NCBI GenBank assembly: GCA_016185425.1
Contig: JACPNQ010000025.1
Span: forward strand, 1-64,000
Source of the DNA: Acidobacteriota bacterium
GTDB lineage: Bacteria; Acidobacteriota; Terriglobia; Bryobacterales; Bryobacteraceae
Length of the DNA: 64,000 nt
Reading direction: 5' to 3'
This document shows, one piece after another, positions 56,800-64,000 of this stretch. Under the pieces are notes generated by a model, which saw only the letters and a list, made by a program, of their open reading frames with translations, searched no databases and was not told where the DNA came from. Within the stretch, counting starts at the first letter, position 1, and every line of letters begins with the position of its first letter. The position numbers and the translations under genes are program-made.

Positions 56800-58140
56800 T
56801 TACTCCGCCCTCCCCGCCGGCGCAGGCGCAGGCTCGAATTTCTTGCCGTCGACGAAAACCATTTTCACGTTCGTCCGTTCCGCCAGCCAGTCGCCATCGG
56901 TGACGAATAGATTCGCGATCTTGCCATTTTCCAGGCTGCCGAGGCGGTCGTCGACACCGTAAATCTCGGCGGCGCCAAGCGTCATCGCCCGTAGCGCCTC
57001 TTCGTTCGACAACCCGGCATCCACTGCCCGTTTCACGGCACGCCGCACATCGGCCGGCCGTTCCAACCCGGTTGTGTAGAAAGCGAATCGGACGCCTGCC
57101 TTCGAGAGCGCCGCGGCGCCGCTGGGAGCGAGTTCGCGCGTCTCCAAGGTGCGCAGTGACTCCACCGCATCCGGATCGCCGTCGCGATCGTGCTCCGGCC
57201 ATTTCAGGTTAAGCAGGATCGGTACGCCGGACGCCTTCAGCGAATCGGCCGCGCGCCACGCTTCGGCGCCGCCGTACAAGACTACCGGGATCTTAAGCTC
57301 CTTGCCGAAGCGGATCATGCGGTCGATATCAACCTTCCGCGTAGCGGGTAGCAGTATGCGCGGGGATTCCAATACGCCTTCCAGCGCACGATCATACGCA
57401 GGCCGCTGCAGACCACGCGCGTTCTGCGCATACATCGCCTTCGCCGCTTTGTACTGCTCGGCGTCGATGTAGATCTGGCGGACGTAGGCGATCGAGCCCA
57501 TCAGCGACGCGGGGAACCCGGCCGTGCTGCGCGTCGGCAGCGTCACGTACTGGCCAACGGGAGAGCCGACGACCATGTCGCCAGCGCGTCCGCCGCTCAA
57601 ATTCACAGCCGATCCCTGCCCCGCGAAAACACCGGTCGATGGAAAGACGATTGCCGTGGTGAATCCGGCGTTGCGTGCCGCGGTCAATGTGGCATCGGCT
57701 GGTTGCACAAGGTCGCCGGCCTTCAGCCAGCTTGTGTTCGACGGGCGATCTTCCGGCCCGCCGTCGTCAAGAAACTGTACGTTTGCGGGAGTCTCATCGC
57801 CGCCGCCCCGGCGGCGGCCGGTGGGTGCGTCGGCAGCGGGAGTTGCGGGGCGCGCCGCCGCGGGCGCGGCCGCTGGCAGTCCCCAAGTGCTCAGTGCGTC
57901 GATCAGGCCGGGGTAGACATGGAGTCCCTTCCCATCGATCGTCCACGCTCCAGCCGGGACGGGGACACTGGGTCCTACGGCTTCAATCAATCCGTTGCGG
58001 ACAACGATCGTGCCGTTGGGGATCGCAGGTCCGCTGGCCGGATGGATCATTGCATTTTGAATCGCATAAAAACCCGGCGAGCCGGTCTGCCCATAGGCAA
58101 ACGCGCCCGCCGCCGCGAGCAGCAAGTGACGGCGTTTCAT
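56800..58140 (-). CDS. Amidohydrolase-family protein lacking the metal motif (first of trio)
   Basis: 446 residues from the ATG at 58140 (MKRRHLLLAAAGAFAYG, an RR-less signal). It carries the amidohydrolase N- and C-terminal signatures (VYPGLIDAL, GVDDRLGSLENGKIANL), but the HxH is replaced by D81-A-L-S. The usual metal-binding HAH region reads LYGGAEAW. An Ala/Pro/Gly-rich insertion, with GRRRGGGDE, follows the first strand. It lies 34 nt after the isomerase-like gene and is adjacent to the catalytic member, so it is probably produced in equal amounts as a pseudoenzyme partner. Confidence 0.82.
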   Translation of the reverse strand: MKRRHLLLAAAGAFAYGQTGSPGFYAIQNAMIHPASGPAIPNGTIVVRNGLIEAVGPSVPVPAGAWTIDGKGLHVYPGLIDALSTWGLPAAAPAAARPATPAADAPTGRRRGGGDETPANVQFLDDGGPEDRPSNTSWLKAGDLVQPADATLTAARNAGFTTAIVFPSTGVFAGQGSAVNLSGGRAGDMVVGSPVGQYVTLPTRSTAGFPASLMGSIAYVRQIYIDAEQYKAAKAMYAQNARGLQRPAYDRALEGVLESPRILLPATRKVDIDRMIRFGKELKIPVVLYGGAEAWRAADSLKASGVPILLNLKWPEHDRDGDPDAVESLRTLETRELAPSGAAALSKAGVRFAFYTTGLERPADVRRAVKRAVDAGLSNEEALRAMTLGAAEIYGVDDRLGSLENGKIANLFVTDGDWLAERTNVKMVFVDGKKFEPAPAPAGRAE

Positions 58141-58174
58141 TAACCGCTTATGGTAACACCCACCGGGAACTGGG

Positions 58175-59113
58175 TTATGCCCAACCGGCTTCCGCCGCGG
58201 CCTTGCGAAGCGCATCCAGATCACGCTTCATGGCCTTCAACACATCGGCCTTCGCGATCGTGATCTTCGTTGCCCCCTTCTCCGCGCCACCCAGGCCGTA
58301 TTCATAGTGCACCTGCACGGGACCATTGAATGCGCCCGATTTCGCCATCTTAAGGAAGTCGCGCGTCTGCACCATGCCTTCGCCGATCGGACACCAATCG
58401 ACGCGCCATTTTCCGTTCGGCCCCTTGCCCCACAGGAAGTCCTTCAGGGCGATTCCTCCCATGTGCGGCATGGCCAGCCGTGTGGCGTGCAGCCAGCCGC
58501 CGAGCCCACCCTCAACCGTCGCGTGCGCAACATCGAAGTTGTAGCTGACGTAGCGCTTGTCCAGATCACGCAGCAGCATCCACAAATCCCACTGCGACGC
58601 GCCGACGCGGCCGGCTCCGGAATGCGTATGGTACATCGCGCACAACCCGAGCTCCTTGTTGAACGCGGCCAATTCCTTGACGCGCGGCGCGAACTCCTTC
58701 AACTGCTCGGGAAGTGCGACGCCTTCTTTGTATTTGTAGCCGTCCCAGCGGTAATGCGTCACGCCCACTCCCTTCGCCGCGCGCAGCACGGTTTGGGCGT
58801 AGGACGTGGTCATGTCGGTGATGTCGGTAGTGATCATCGTCAACTTGCTTCCCGCCGCGCGAATGGCTTCGGAGGCCTTGGGAAGGTCCTCATTGACGCG
58901 GTCAGGCGTCACATGCCCGCCCTTTCGCACCGTGAGGTCGATGCCGTCAAACCCCATCTCCTTCGCCGCCGCGGCCATCTCCGCCCAGCTCAGAAACTGC
59001 AGGTGCTTGGAGAACACGCAGAATTCCATCCGGCCTGTTGACGCAGCCGCGGCGCCCGCGCCGATGGCGGCCGCCAGAAAGCTCCGCCGGTTCACTCCGT
59101 TGCCTGATACCAT
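58175..59113 (-). CDS. Sugar isomerase/epimerase-like TIM-barrel protein, Tat-exported
   Basis: 312 residues with a Tat leader (NRRSFLAAAIGAGAAAAS). An AP endonuclease 2 / xylose-isomerase-like barrel: MGFDGIDLTV, LCAMYHTHSG, SYNFDVAHATVEGG (metal-binding Asp/His) and VQVHYEYG near the end, where the family Glu lies. It may isomerise or epimerise a sugar, or act on a cyclic amide. First gene of the operon with the amidohydrolase trio (34-nt gap). Substrate unknown. Confidence 0.85.
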   Translation of the reverse strand: MVSGNGVNRRSFLAAAIGAGAAAASTGRMEFCVFSKHLQFLSWAEMAAAAKEMGFDGIDLTVRKGGHVTPDRVNEDLPKASEAIRAAGSKLTMITTDITDMTTSYAQTVLRAAKGVGVTHYRWDGYKYKEGVALPEQLKEFAPRVKELAAFNKELGLCAMYHTHSGAGRVGASQWDLWMLLRDLDKRYVSYNFDVAHATVEGGLGGWLHATRLAMPHMGGIALKDFLWGKGPNGKWRVDWCPIGEGMVQTRDFLKMAKSGAFNGPVQVHYEYGLGGAEKGATKITIAKADVLKAMKRDLDALRKAAAEAGWA

Positions 59114-59151
59114 CCCTTACAAGCTCTCCCATTGCAGAGCTTATCGCAAAC

Positions 59152-59571
59152 ATGAACAGCCCGCCCGATTCTCTTCGCTTTGCCTGCCAGCCCGGTTGCA
59201 CACGCTGCTGCGATCAGGAGGGATTCGTCTATTTAACCGAGGAGGATCTGAGTAAGGCGGCGGTATTTGTGGGGCTGACGGCCCAGGAGTTCGAAGCCCG
59301 CTATGTTTACCGGACGCGCCATCAGCGGCGGCTGCGAAAGCCGCGCGGCAAGCAGTGCGTGTTTCTGAACAGCGAAGGATGCGGCATTCATCCCGTGAAG
59401 CCGACGCAATGCCGGCTTTTTCCGTTCTGGCCGCATCTGGTGGAGTCGCGGCGTGAGTGGGAGAAGACGGCTAAGTGGTGTCCCGGCATCGGCCAGGGCG
59501 AGCTGGTACAGATCGGCGCGGCGTTGGAGCGCGCTGAAGAGATGAAAACGGCGTATCCCGGCTTCTTCTAG
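59152..59571 (+). CDS. YkgJ-family cysteine-cluster protein
   Basis: 139 residues from the ATG at 59152. Cysteine-rich: CQPGCTRCCDQEG at the N-terminus, CVFLNSEGCGIHPVKPTQCR in the middle and WCPGIGQG near the end. This is the YkgJ/Fe-S-like cluster-binding pattern (UPF0153), expected to bind zinc or an iron-sulphur centre. Function is unknown for the family. It is divergent from the isomerase operon and converges on the cyanophycinase-like gene with a 4-bp overlap of stops. Confidence 0.85.
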   Translation: MNSPPDSLRFACQPGCTRCCDQEGFVYLTEEDLSKAAVFVGLTAQEFEARYVYRTRHQRRLRKPRGKQCVFLNSEGCGIHPVKPTQCRLFPFWPHLVESRREWEKTAKWCPGIGQGELVQIGAALERAEEMKTAYPGFF

Positions 59572-60392
59572 TTCGTGCAGGCGATCTGCTTTCGTTTGGC
59601 GATGTCGAAACAGTCGCCGGGCGAGAGGAAATAGTATCCCTTGCCATCCGGACCCGCGCCAAAGTTCGCGTCGTAGACAGCCACTTTGCTCACACCGACA
59701 ACGTCGAACCTGGTGCCGTGTACAACCACCGCCGTACCCTCATCGAGCCCAAGCCCCAAGATTTCCGGCTTCAACGCAATTACCTGGAGCATGTCGTTCT
59801 CGCGCTTCCGCTTGATCAGGTGCTGGTCGATGGCGACGAATGACAGAAACCCCAGTCCCTGTTCATAACCTTTCGCCATCATGACGGTATTCCCTTCCCT
59901 CGCTCCACGGACGAGATAGGAACCCTGAATGGTCGCGCCCGCCGACGTGCCCGCAATCACGCCGCCACGCGCGAGCAGTGCGTCGAGTTCCTTGTGCGTC
60001 CGCGTATTCAGATAGGAATCGACCAGGCGCCACTGCCGGCCGCCGTCGAACCAGACGCCCTTTGCCGACTTAATCGCGGCGGCGAAGGCTTCCGTGTCGG
60101 CGACTTTCCGGTCTCGCGTGTGCAGCAGCGTCAGGTGTGTGAATCCGTGTTTGCGCAGCGGGTGTTTCTCGAGAACCGTGTCGGCATAGGCGTCCGCGTC
60201 GCCGGCCGTGGGGATGACGGCGATCGGAGCGTCCAGGCCGCCTGCAAGCTTTGCGAACCGATTCAAAATCTCAGGGCCTACGCTACCGCCGCCGATGGGA
60301 ATCACATATCCGGCGGGCGGGCCGGCAGCCGGGCTATGAAACGCCGCGTTGGTTTGCAGCAGCAGGAGCGTGGAGAGCAGGGCGCCTGACAT
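59568..60392 (-). CDS. Cyanophycinase-like peptidase (S51 family)
   Basis: 274 residues with an N-terminal hydrophobic signal. The nucleophile elbow is IAGTSAGATIQG, with Ser150. GDADAYAD and WFDGGRQWRLVDSY (about 113-127) are the conserved blocks of the cyanophycinase group, and DQHLIKRKREND is the His-containing segment. Family members release beta-Asp-Arg from cyanophycin or cleave isoaspartyl peptides; an exported form suggests use of external polymer or peptides. The 3' end overlaps the YkgJ-like gene on the other strand. Confidence 0.9.
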   Translation of the reverse strand: MSGALLSTLLLLQTNAAFHSPAAGPPAGYVIPIGGGSVGPEILNRFAKLAGGLDAPIAVIPTAGDADAYADTVLEKHPLRKHGFTHLTLLHTRDRKVADTEAFAAAIKSAKGVWFDGGRQWRLVDSYLNTRTHKELDALLARGGVIAGTSAGATIQGSYLVRGAREGNTVMMAKGYEQGLGFLSFVAIDQHLIKRKRENDMLQVIALKPEILGLGLDEGTAVVVHGTRFDVVGVSKVAVYDANFGAGPDGKGYYFLSPGDCFDIAKRKQIACTN

Positions 60393-60439
60393 GGTTTGAT
60401 GCCAATGATAGCAACCCGGTAGGATGGACTTTATCGATT

Positions 60440-60928
60440 ATGGATGCGGAACCTTATCTCAAAGAAATCGCGGATGCGCTCGCCAATGCAGGACTCGAAG
60501 CGGTTTTGATTGGTAATGCCGCCGCGGCTCTGCAGGGTGCGCCCGTAACAACAATCGACTTCGATTTTCTATTTCGTAAAACTCCCACAAACCTGGCGAA
60601 ACTAAAACGTTTCGCAAAATCTCTGCATTTGGTGATTTTTAACCCATATTATCCAGCAACCGAAATGTATAGGATGATGCGGGAGGAGGACCGCCTGCAG
60701 TTGGACTTTTGCGTGCGGATCCAGGGGATCCGGGCCTACGAGTCCGTGCGGAGCCGCGCCACTCTAGTCCGCTTTGGCGAGACCGATTTGCTCGTCGCGA
60801 GCCTGGGTGACATCATTAAAAGTAAACGCGCCGCCGGTCGGCCACAGGATCTCGCTGTCCTGGCTACGTTGGAACATGTCCATGCGAAAATCAAAGCCCG
60901 CGAAAAAGGCGAAGGCCCCGTCTCTTAA
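60440..60928 (+). CDS. Minimal nucleotidyltransferase (toxin-like)
   Basis: 162 residues from the ATG at 60440. The nucleotidyltransferase signatures are LIGNAAAALQGAP (GG/GN turn) and TIDFDFLF (the D-x-D metal pair), and LDFCVRI supplies a third acidic residue. The late KSKRAAGRPQDLAVL block is the usual tail motif. The stretch is visibly AT-richer than its neighbours, suggesting recent transfer. It overlaps the small basic gene that follows. A type IV toxin-antitoxin-like module is a reasonable guess; the activity is unproven. Confidence 0.78.
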   Translation: MDAEPYLKEIADALANAGLEAVLIGNAAAALQGAPVTTIDFDFLFRKTPTNLAKLKRFAKSLHLVIFNPYYPATEMYRMMREEDRLQLDFCVRIQGIRAYESVRSRATLVRFGETDLLVASLGDIIKSKRAAGRPQDLAVLATLEHVHAKIKAREKGEGPVS

Positions 60929-61043
60929 GAAACAGTTCGCGTTTATGCGCGAAGCGATGATCGATTCGTGGCTCTCGCTCCCCCCAGAACGCCGCACGAA
61001 CTTCCTGCGCAAGAAAATTGGCATCGTTGGCAGTGCCCTTTAA
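60876..61043 (+). CDS. Small basic protein coupled to the nucleotidyltransferase
   Basis: 55 residues from ATG 60876 (a second ATG lies at 60882), overlapping the nucleotidyltransferase 3' end by 53 nt. Very basic N-terminus (MRKSKPAKKAKAPSLKK), then a helix AFMREAMIDSWLSLPPERR, then NFLRKKIG. Likely the partner of the nucleotidyltransferase. Its TAA is followed immediately by the GTG start of the aminotransferase gene, so ribosomes could pass straight on. Confidence 0.6.
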   Translation: MSMRKSKPAKKAKAPSLKKQFAFMREAMIDSWLSLPPERRTNFLRKKIGIVGSAL

Positions 61044-62156
61044 GTGGCCGTTCCTTTCTCCCACCGCCTCGACTGGAGCATCGCCACCAACCGCCTCGCT
61101 CAGGCGCTAACGCTCCATCGCCCGCAATTCGACCTAACCGCCTCGAATCCAACCAACGCCGGCATCGACTACCCGGCCGGTCTACTCAACGCCTTCCAAG
61201 ACCCGCGCTCTCTCCACTACAACCCCGACCCGCGCGGCATCGAATCGGCCCGCGCCGCCCTGAACCTCGGTCCGCACACGCTGCTCGCCGCCTCCACGTC
61301 GGAAGCCTATAGCTGGCTGTTCAAACTTCTCTGCAACCCCGGCGACGCGATCCTTGTTCCCCGGCCTTCCTACCCCCTTTTCGAATTCCTCGCCAGGCTC
61401 GAATCCGTAGAAGTGATCCAATACTCCCTCCGCTACGCGGAAGGGTGGTGGCTCGATTACGATTCCCTCGAAAGGCAGCTCACACCGAACACGCGCGCCA
61501 TTCTCTTCGTCAACCCCAACAACCCCACCGGCAACTATTTGAAAATAGCGGAACTCCATCGCCTCGCCGCACTATGCGCAGGAAACAACATCGCCCTCAT
61601 CTCCGACGAGGTCTTCGCTGACTACCCGCTAACCGGCGACCAGACCCGCGCCACAACGCTGGGCGACAACGGCGAGTGCCTCAGCTTTGTCCTCGGCGGG
61701 TTATCGAAGACCGCGGGCCTTCCACAGATGAAAGCGGCATGGCTAACAGCCTCCGGGCCGGGCGCCGGGGAAGCTGCGAAGCGTCTGGAACTGATCGCCG
61801 ACACGTATCTGTCTGTCGCAACGCCGGTCCAATACGCGCTTCCAACTTTGCTCAAGCACGGCGCGAAAATCCGCGAGCAGATCCAAGACCGCACGCGCGC
61901 GAACCTTGGGACTCTGCAAAACTCCCACCTCCGCCCGCTACGCGTCGAAGGCGGATGGTACGCGATCATTCCCACACCACGCACCCGCGGCGAAGAAGAA
62001 TGGGCAATTCACCTGCTCGAAAACGAACGCACACTCACACAGCCCGGCTACTTCTATGATTTCGAATCCGACGGCTGGCTCGTGCTGAGCCTGCTGACGC
62101 CGGAAGCGGATTTCGCCGCCGGCATCGCCGCCATTCATCGCGCCTTTACTGCTTAA
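61044..62156 (+). CDS. PLP-dependent aminotransferase, class I/II
   Basis: 370 residues with a GTG start directly after the previous stop. Fold type I motifs: NPNNPTG (157-163), the cofactor-binding Asp188 in LISDEVFADY, and Schiff-base Lys222 in GGLSKTAGLPQMK. Small-subunit aminotransferase of the aspartate/alanine type with unassigned substrate. Its upstream neighbour is a toxin-antitoxin-like pair, so the junction may be the result of an insertion just in front of the gene. It converges on the mannonate-dehydratase-like gene with an 11-bp overlap. Confidence 0.9.
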   Translation: MAVPFSHRLDWSIATNRLAQALTLHRPQFDLTASNPTNAGIDYPAGLLNAFQDPRSLHYNPDPRGIESARAALNLGPHTLLAASTSEAYSWLFKLLCNPGDAILVPRPSYPLFEFLARLESVEVIQYSLRYAEGWWLDYDSLERQLTPNTRAILFVNPNNPTGNYLKIAELHRLAALCAGNNIALISDEVFADYPLTGDQTRATTLGDNGECLSFVLGGLSKTAGLPQMKAAWLTASGPGAGEAAKRLELIADTYLSVATPVQYALPTLLKHGAKIREQIQDRTRANLGTLQNSHLRPLRVEGGWYAIIPTPRTRGEEEWAIHLLENERTLTQPGYFYDFESDGWLVLSLLTPEADFAAGIAAIHRAFTA

Positions 62157-63501
62157 TAATCTGTCCGTCGCGCTTGCGGACTTCGCCCCAACCGCCATTC
62201 AGCCGGCTGCGCTCACCGCCACGCCCCCCGGCCTCGCCGCCGAACGGATATTTCGCCGCCGCCTTCTCGTCGACCTCAATCCCCCAGCCGGGTTTCTCGG
62301 TCGCATACAGATAGCCGTCCTTGATCTCCGGCACGCCGCTGAACACTTCGCGCGTCCGGTCGTTGAACGGTGAATATTCCTGCACGCCGAAGTTGTAGCT
62401 CACCAGGTCGAGCGCCACATTCGCCGCATGGCCGATCGGCGACACATCCCCGGGCCCATGCCATGCAGTGCGAACCCCGTAATGTTCTCCGAGAATCGCC
62501 ATCTTGCGGCAAGGCGTCAGGCCGCCGGCTTGCGAGACGTGCACGCGGATATAGTCGATCAGCCGCTCCGAAATCAACGGCGTCCACTCATGCGGTGAAT
62601 TGAACAACTCTCCCATTGCGATCGGCGTCGTGCACGCCTGCCGGATCAGGCGGAACCAGGCGATGTCCTCCGGCGAAAGCGGATCTTCCAGGAAGAAGAG
62701 CTTGAACTTTTCCACGTCCTTGCAGAACTGCAGCGCCTGGGTCGGCGCGATCCGCTCGTGCACATCGTGCAGCAGTTCGATCTCCTCGGGCAGCTCCTTG
62801 CGGCAGACCTCGAACATGTTCAATGCACGGCGAATGTAGGCCGCCGGCTCGAATACAGGTTTGTTGTGCAGCGCCGTGATCCTGGCCGCCGCCCCGCCCG
62901 ATCCGTATCCGGCCATACCCGGCACGCCAACCTGCACGCGCACGTGGCGGAAGCCCTGCGCGATATATTTCTTCGCGCTCTCCACCACCTGAGCCGCGTC
63001 GTTGCCCGACGCATGGCCATAACAATCGGCCGCCTCGCGCACCTTGCCGCCCAGCAACTGATAGACGGGCATGCCCGCCATGCGTCCCTTGATGTCCCAC
63101 AACGCCTGGTCCACGCCGCTGATGCCGTTGTTGAGCACCGGACCGTTGCGCCAGTAACTCGAGTTGTACATCGCCTGCCACAGGTCGTCGATGCGATCCG
63201 CCTTCTGCCCGATCAGGAACGGCTTTAAATAACGGTTCACGGCCTCGACGACAAGATCGGCGCGCTGCGTGAACGTTCCGCAGCCGTAACCGTACAACCC
63301 GTCCTGGTCGGTGACGACCTTCACCACCACCAGCCGCAGCCCGGCTGGCGCGGTCGCGATCACCTGCACGTCCTTGATCAGCGGCGAACTCAGCCCCCGC
63401 ATCGCCCGGTCGGCTTGTTGTTGGGCGGCTAACTGCCGTTGCGAAAGCATTGTCGCGGGCAGAGCGCCCATCGCCATCTGCATCAATTTCCGGCGGTTCA
63501 T
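62146..63501 (-). CDS. Mannonate-dehydratase-like enolase-superfamily enzyme (ManD/RspA type)
   Basis: 451 residues with a weak Tat-like leader (NRRKLMQMAMGALPA). Complete metal site: D246-V-H248 in LLHDVHERI, E272 in FLEDPL and E298 in AMGELF, with H348 in TAWHGPGD as catalytic residue. All are hallmarks of D-mannonate / RspA-like dehydratases. The substrate could be an acid sugar other than mannonate, and exported versions are common in this phylum. It overlaps the CcmD-like gene at its start (ATGA) and the aminotransferase at its end. Confidence 0.88.
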   Translation of the reverse strand: MNRRKLMQMAMGALPATMLSQRQLAAQQQADRAMRGLSSPLIKDVQVIATAPAGLRLVVVKVVTDQDGLYGYGCGTFTQRADLVVEAVNRYLKPFLIGQKADRIDDLWQAMYNSSYWRNGPVLNNGISGVDQALWDIKGRMAGMPVYQLLGGKVREAADCYGHASGNDAAQVVESAKKYIAQGFRHVRVQVGVPGMAGYGSGGAAARITALHNKPVFEPAAYIRRALNMFEVCRKELPEEIELLHDVHERIAPTQALQFCKDVEKFKLFFLEDPLSPEDIAWFRLIRQACTTPIAMGELFNSPHEWTPLISERLIDYIRVHVSQAGGLTPCRKMAILGEHYGVRTAWHGPGDVSPIGHAANVALDLVSYNFGVQEYSPFNDRTREVFSGVPEIKDGYLYATEKPGWGIEVDEKAAAKYPFGGEAGGRGGERSRLNGGWGEVRKRDGQIIKQ

Positions 63502-63647
63502 TTCTTCTCCTCCACCATGCGCTTCAGCGTATCGAGCTGTTTCGTCAGGTTGCGTTCACGCAACCCCAGCAGCACAGCATATACCGCCAGCAGGCCCCAC
63601 GCCACTGCCAGGCCATAAAACATGAATGTGATATTGCGTTCGTCCAT
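63498..63647 (-). CDS. CcmD-like small membrane protein
   Basis: 49 residues, beginning MDERNITFMFYGLAVAWGLL. One transmembrane helix (about 8-28) is followed by a charged amphipathic helix (LRERNLTKQLDTLKRMVEE), the build of CcmD, which holds haem-delivery protein CcmE to the CcmC/AB complex. It starts 12 nt after the CcmC stop with a GGAACGG site, and its TGA overlaps the ATG of the ManD-like gene. Confidence 0.7.
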   Translation of the reverse strand: MDERNITFMFYGLAVAWGLLAVYAVLLGLRERNLTKQLDTLKRMVEEKK

Positions 63648-63659
63648 CGCCGTTCCGTT

Positions 63660-64000
63660 CTAGTTCATCGCGTGCGCGTAGCGCCGCAACCCATCGATCT
63701 CCCGCTGCACTTCCTCCTGACGCAGGCGTACCAGGACGAATATCGCCGCCAGCAGCAGCAGTGCCAGCGTGTTCATGTAAATCATGTTCTCCATCATTGG
63801 ATCGATCTTCTGTACCCCGCCCGTCCGAATTGAAAGCACCGGCCCGGGATGCTGGGTCCGCCACCATTCAATCGCCTTCCACGTCACCGCCACCGACGCC
63901 GACGCAAATACCGAGAGAACCGCGCTGTTCTTGGCCCGTTCAGTCGGGTCGTCAATCGCGGTCCGCAACATCAGGTAGCCGAAATACACCAGCCAGCAGA
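63660..64000 (-). CDS. ccmC: Haem exporter subunit CcmC, C-terminal part (cut by the window edge)
   Basis: The visible 113 residues contain the LMLR helix, RAKNSAVLSVFASASVAVTW, then WRTQHPGPVLS (the WWxxxHP block that follows the haem-handling region of CcmC/CcsA proteins), and a last transmembrane helix. The 5' part lies outside the window. CcmC passes haem to CcmE for c-type cytochrome assembly, in keeping with the cytochromes encoded at 37641-40001 and 53225-54199. Confidence 0.8.
   Translation of the reverse strand, partial: CWLVYFGYLMLRTAIDDPTERAKNSAVLSVFASASVAVTWKAIEWWRTQHPGPVLSIRTGGVQKIDPMMENMIYMNTLALLLLAAIFVLVRLRQEEVQREIDGLRRYAHAMN

Overview
The window reads as a GC-rich chromosome segment from the phylum Acidobacteriota, most likely the Bryobacterales/Solibacter side. 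The basis is gene content, not a database match: an ADOP-type orphan MacB permease, several very large Oar-like TonB-dependent receptors with an N-terminal carboxypeptidase-regulatory domain, a DUF1592/DUF1552 pair, and many Tat-exported amidohydrolases, enolase-superfamily enzymes and sugar isomerases.

Layout. 1-5.35 kb: an rRNA operon on the minus strand (16S, tRNA-Ala, tRNA-Ile, 23S, 5S) with intact processing stems and boxA-like sites. Its 16S gene lacks an internal block of roughly 300 nt. 5.35-8.1 kb: a terminase-ATPase-like pair and a nucleotidyltransferase toxin-antitoxin-like pair. 8.2-18 kb: ADOP permease, enolase-superfamily enzyme, a patch of decayed genes (frameshifted nucleotidyltransferase, hydrolase remnant), a methyltransferase/MarR divergent pair with a clear palindromic operator, and a TonB-dependent receptor. 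18-25.9 kb: a tight minus-strand operon joining an SPFH/zinc-ribbon protein, an AdoMet decarboxylase, two DUF4178 zinc-ribbon proteins, a 60-residue protein, DUF350, a membrane-anchored spermidine-synthase-like enzyme and an FAD amine-oxidase-like protein. This is the strongest candidate for an under-described system: membrane-linked polyamine chemistry.

25.9-33.6 kb: Lrp regulator, serine hydrolase and tRNA-Val(CAC). The tRNA carries an integrated element of about 4.9 kb bounded by a 41-bp direct repeat of the tRNA 3' end. The element holds a tyrosine integrase, an excisionase, clustered repeat motifs, a DUF4262 protein and a DUF433/DUF5615 toxin-antitoxin pair. Its integrase is split by a 628-bp transposase-less insertion with IS21-like ends and a 6-bp target duplication. 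Just outside lies a second, broken PIN-type pair. 33.7-40 kb: a four-gene operon (DUF1592, DUF1552, ankyrin, amidohydrolase) divergent from a TonB receptor. 40-50.7 kb: three large TonB receptors plus a short duplicated receptor tail. 50.7-64 kb: YfhO-like membrane protein, dihaem cytochrome c, a TIM-barrel isomerase-like gene with three amidohydrolase-family genes (only the middle one keeps its HxH metal motif), YkgJ-like protein, cyanophycinase-like peptidase, nucleotidyltransferase plus small basic protein leading into an aminotransferase, a mannonate-dehydratase-like enzyme, and the end of a CcmC gene with a tiny CcmD-like gene.

Overall this is an oligotroph-style set of export, polymer-uptake and small-molecule turnover genes, with several small defence or toxin-antitoxin modules in various stages of decay.
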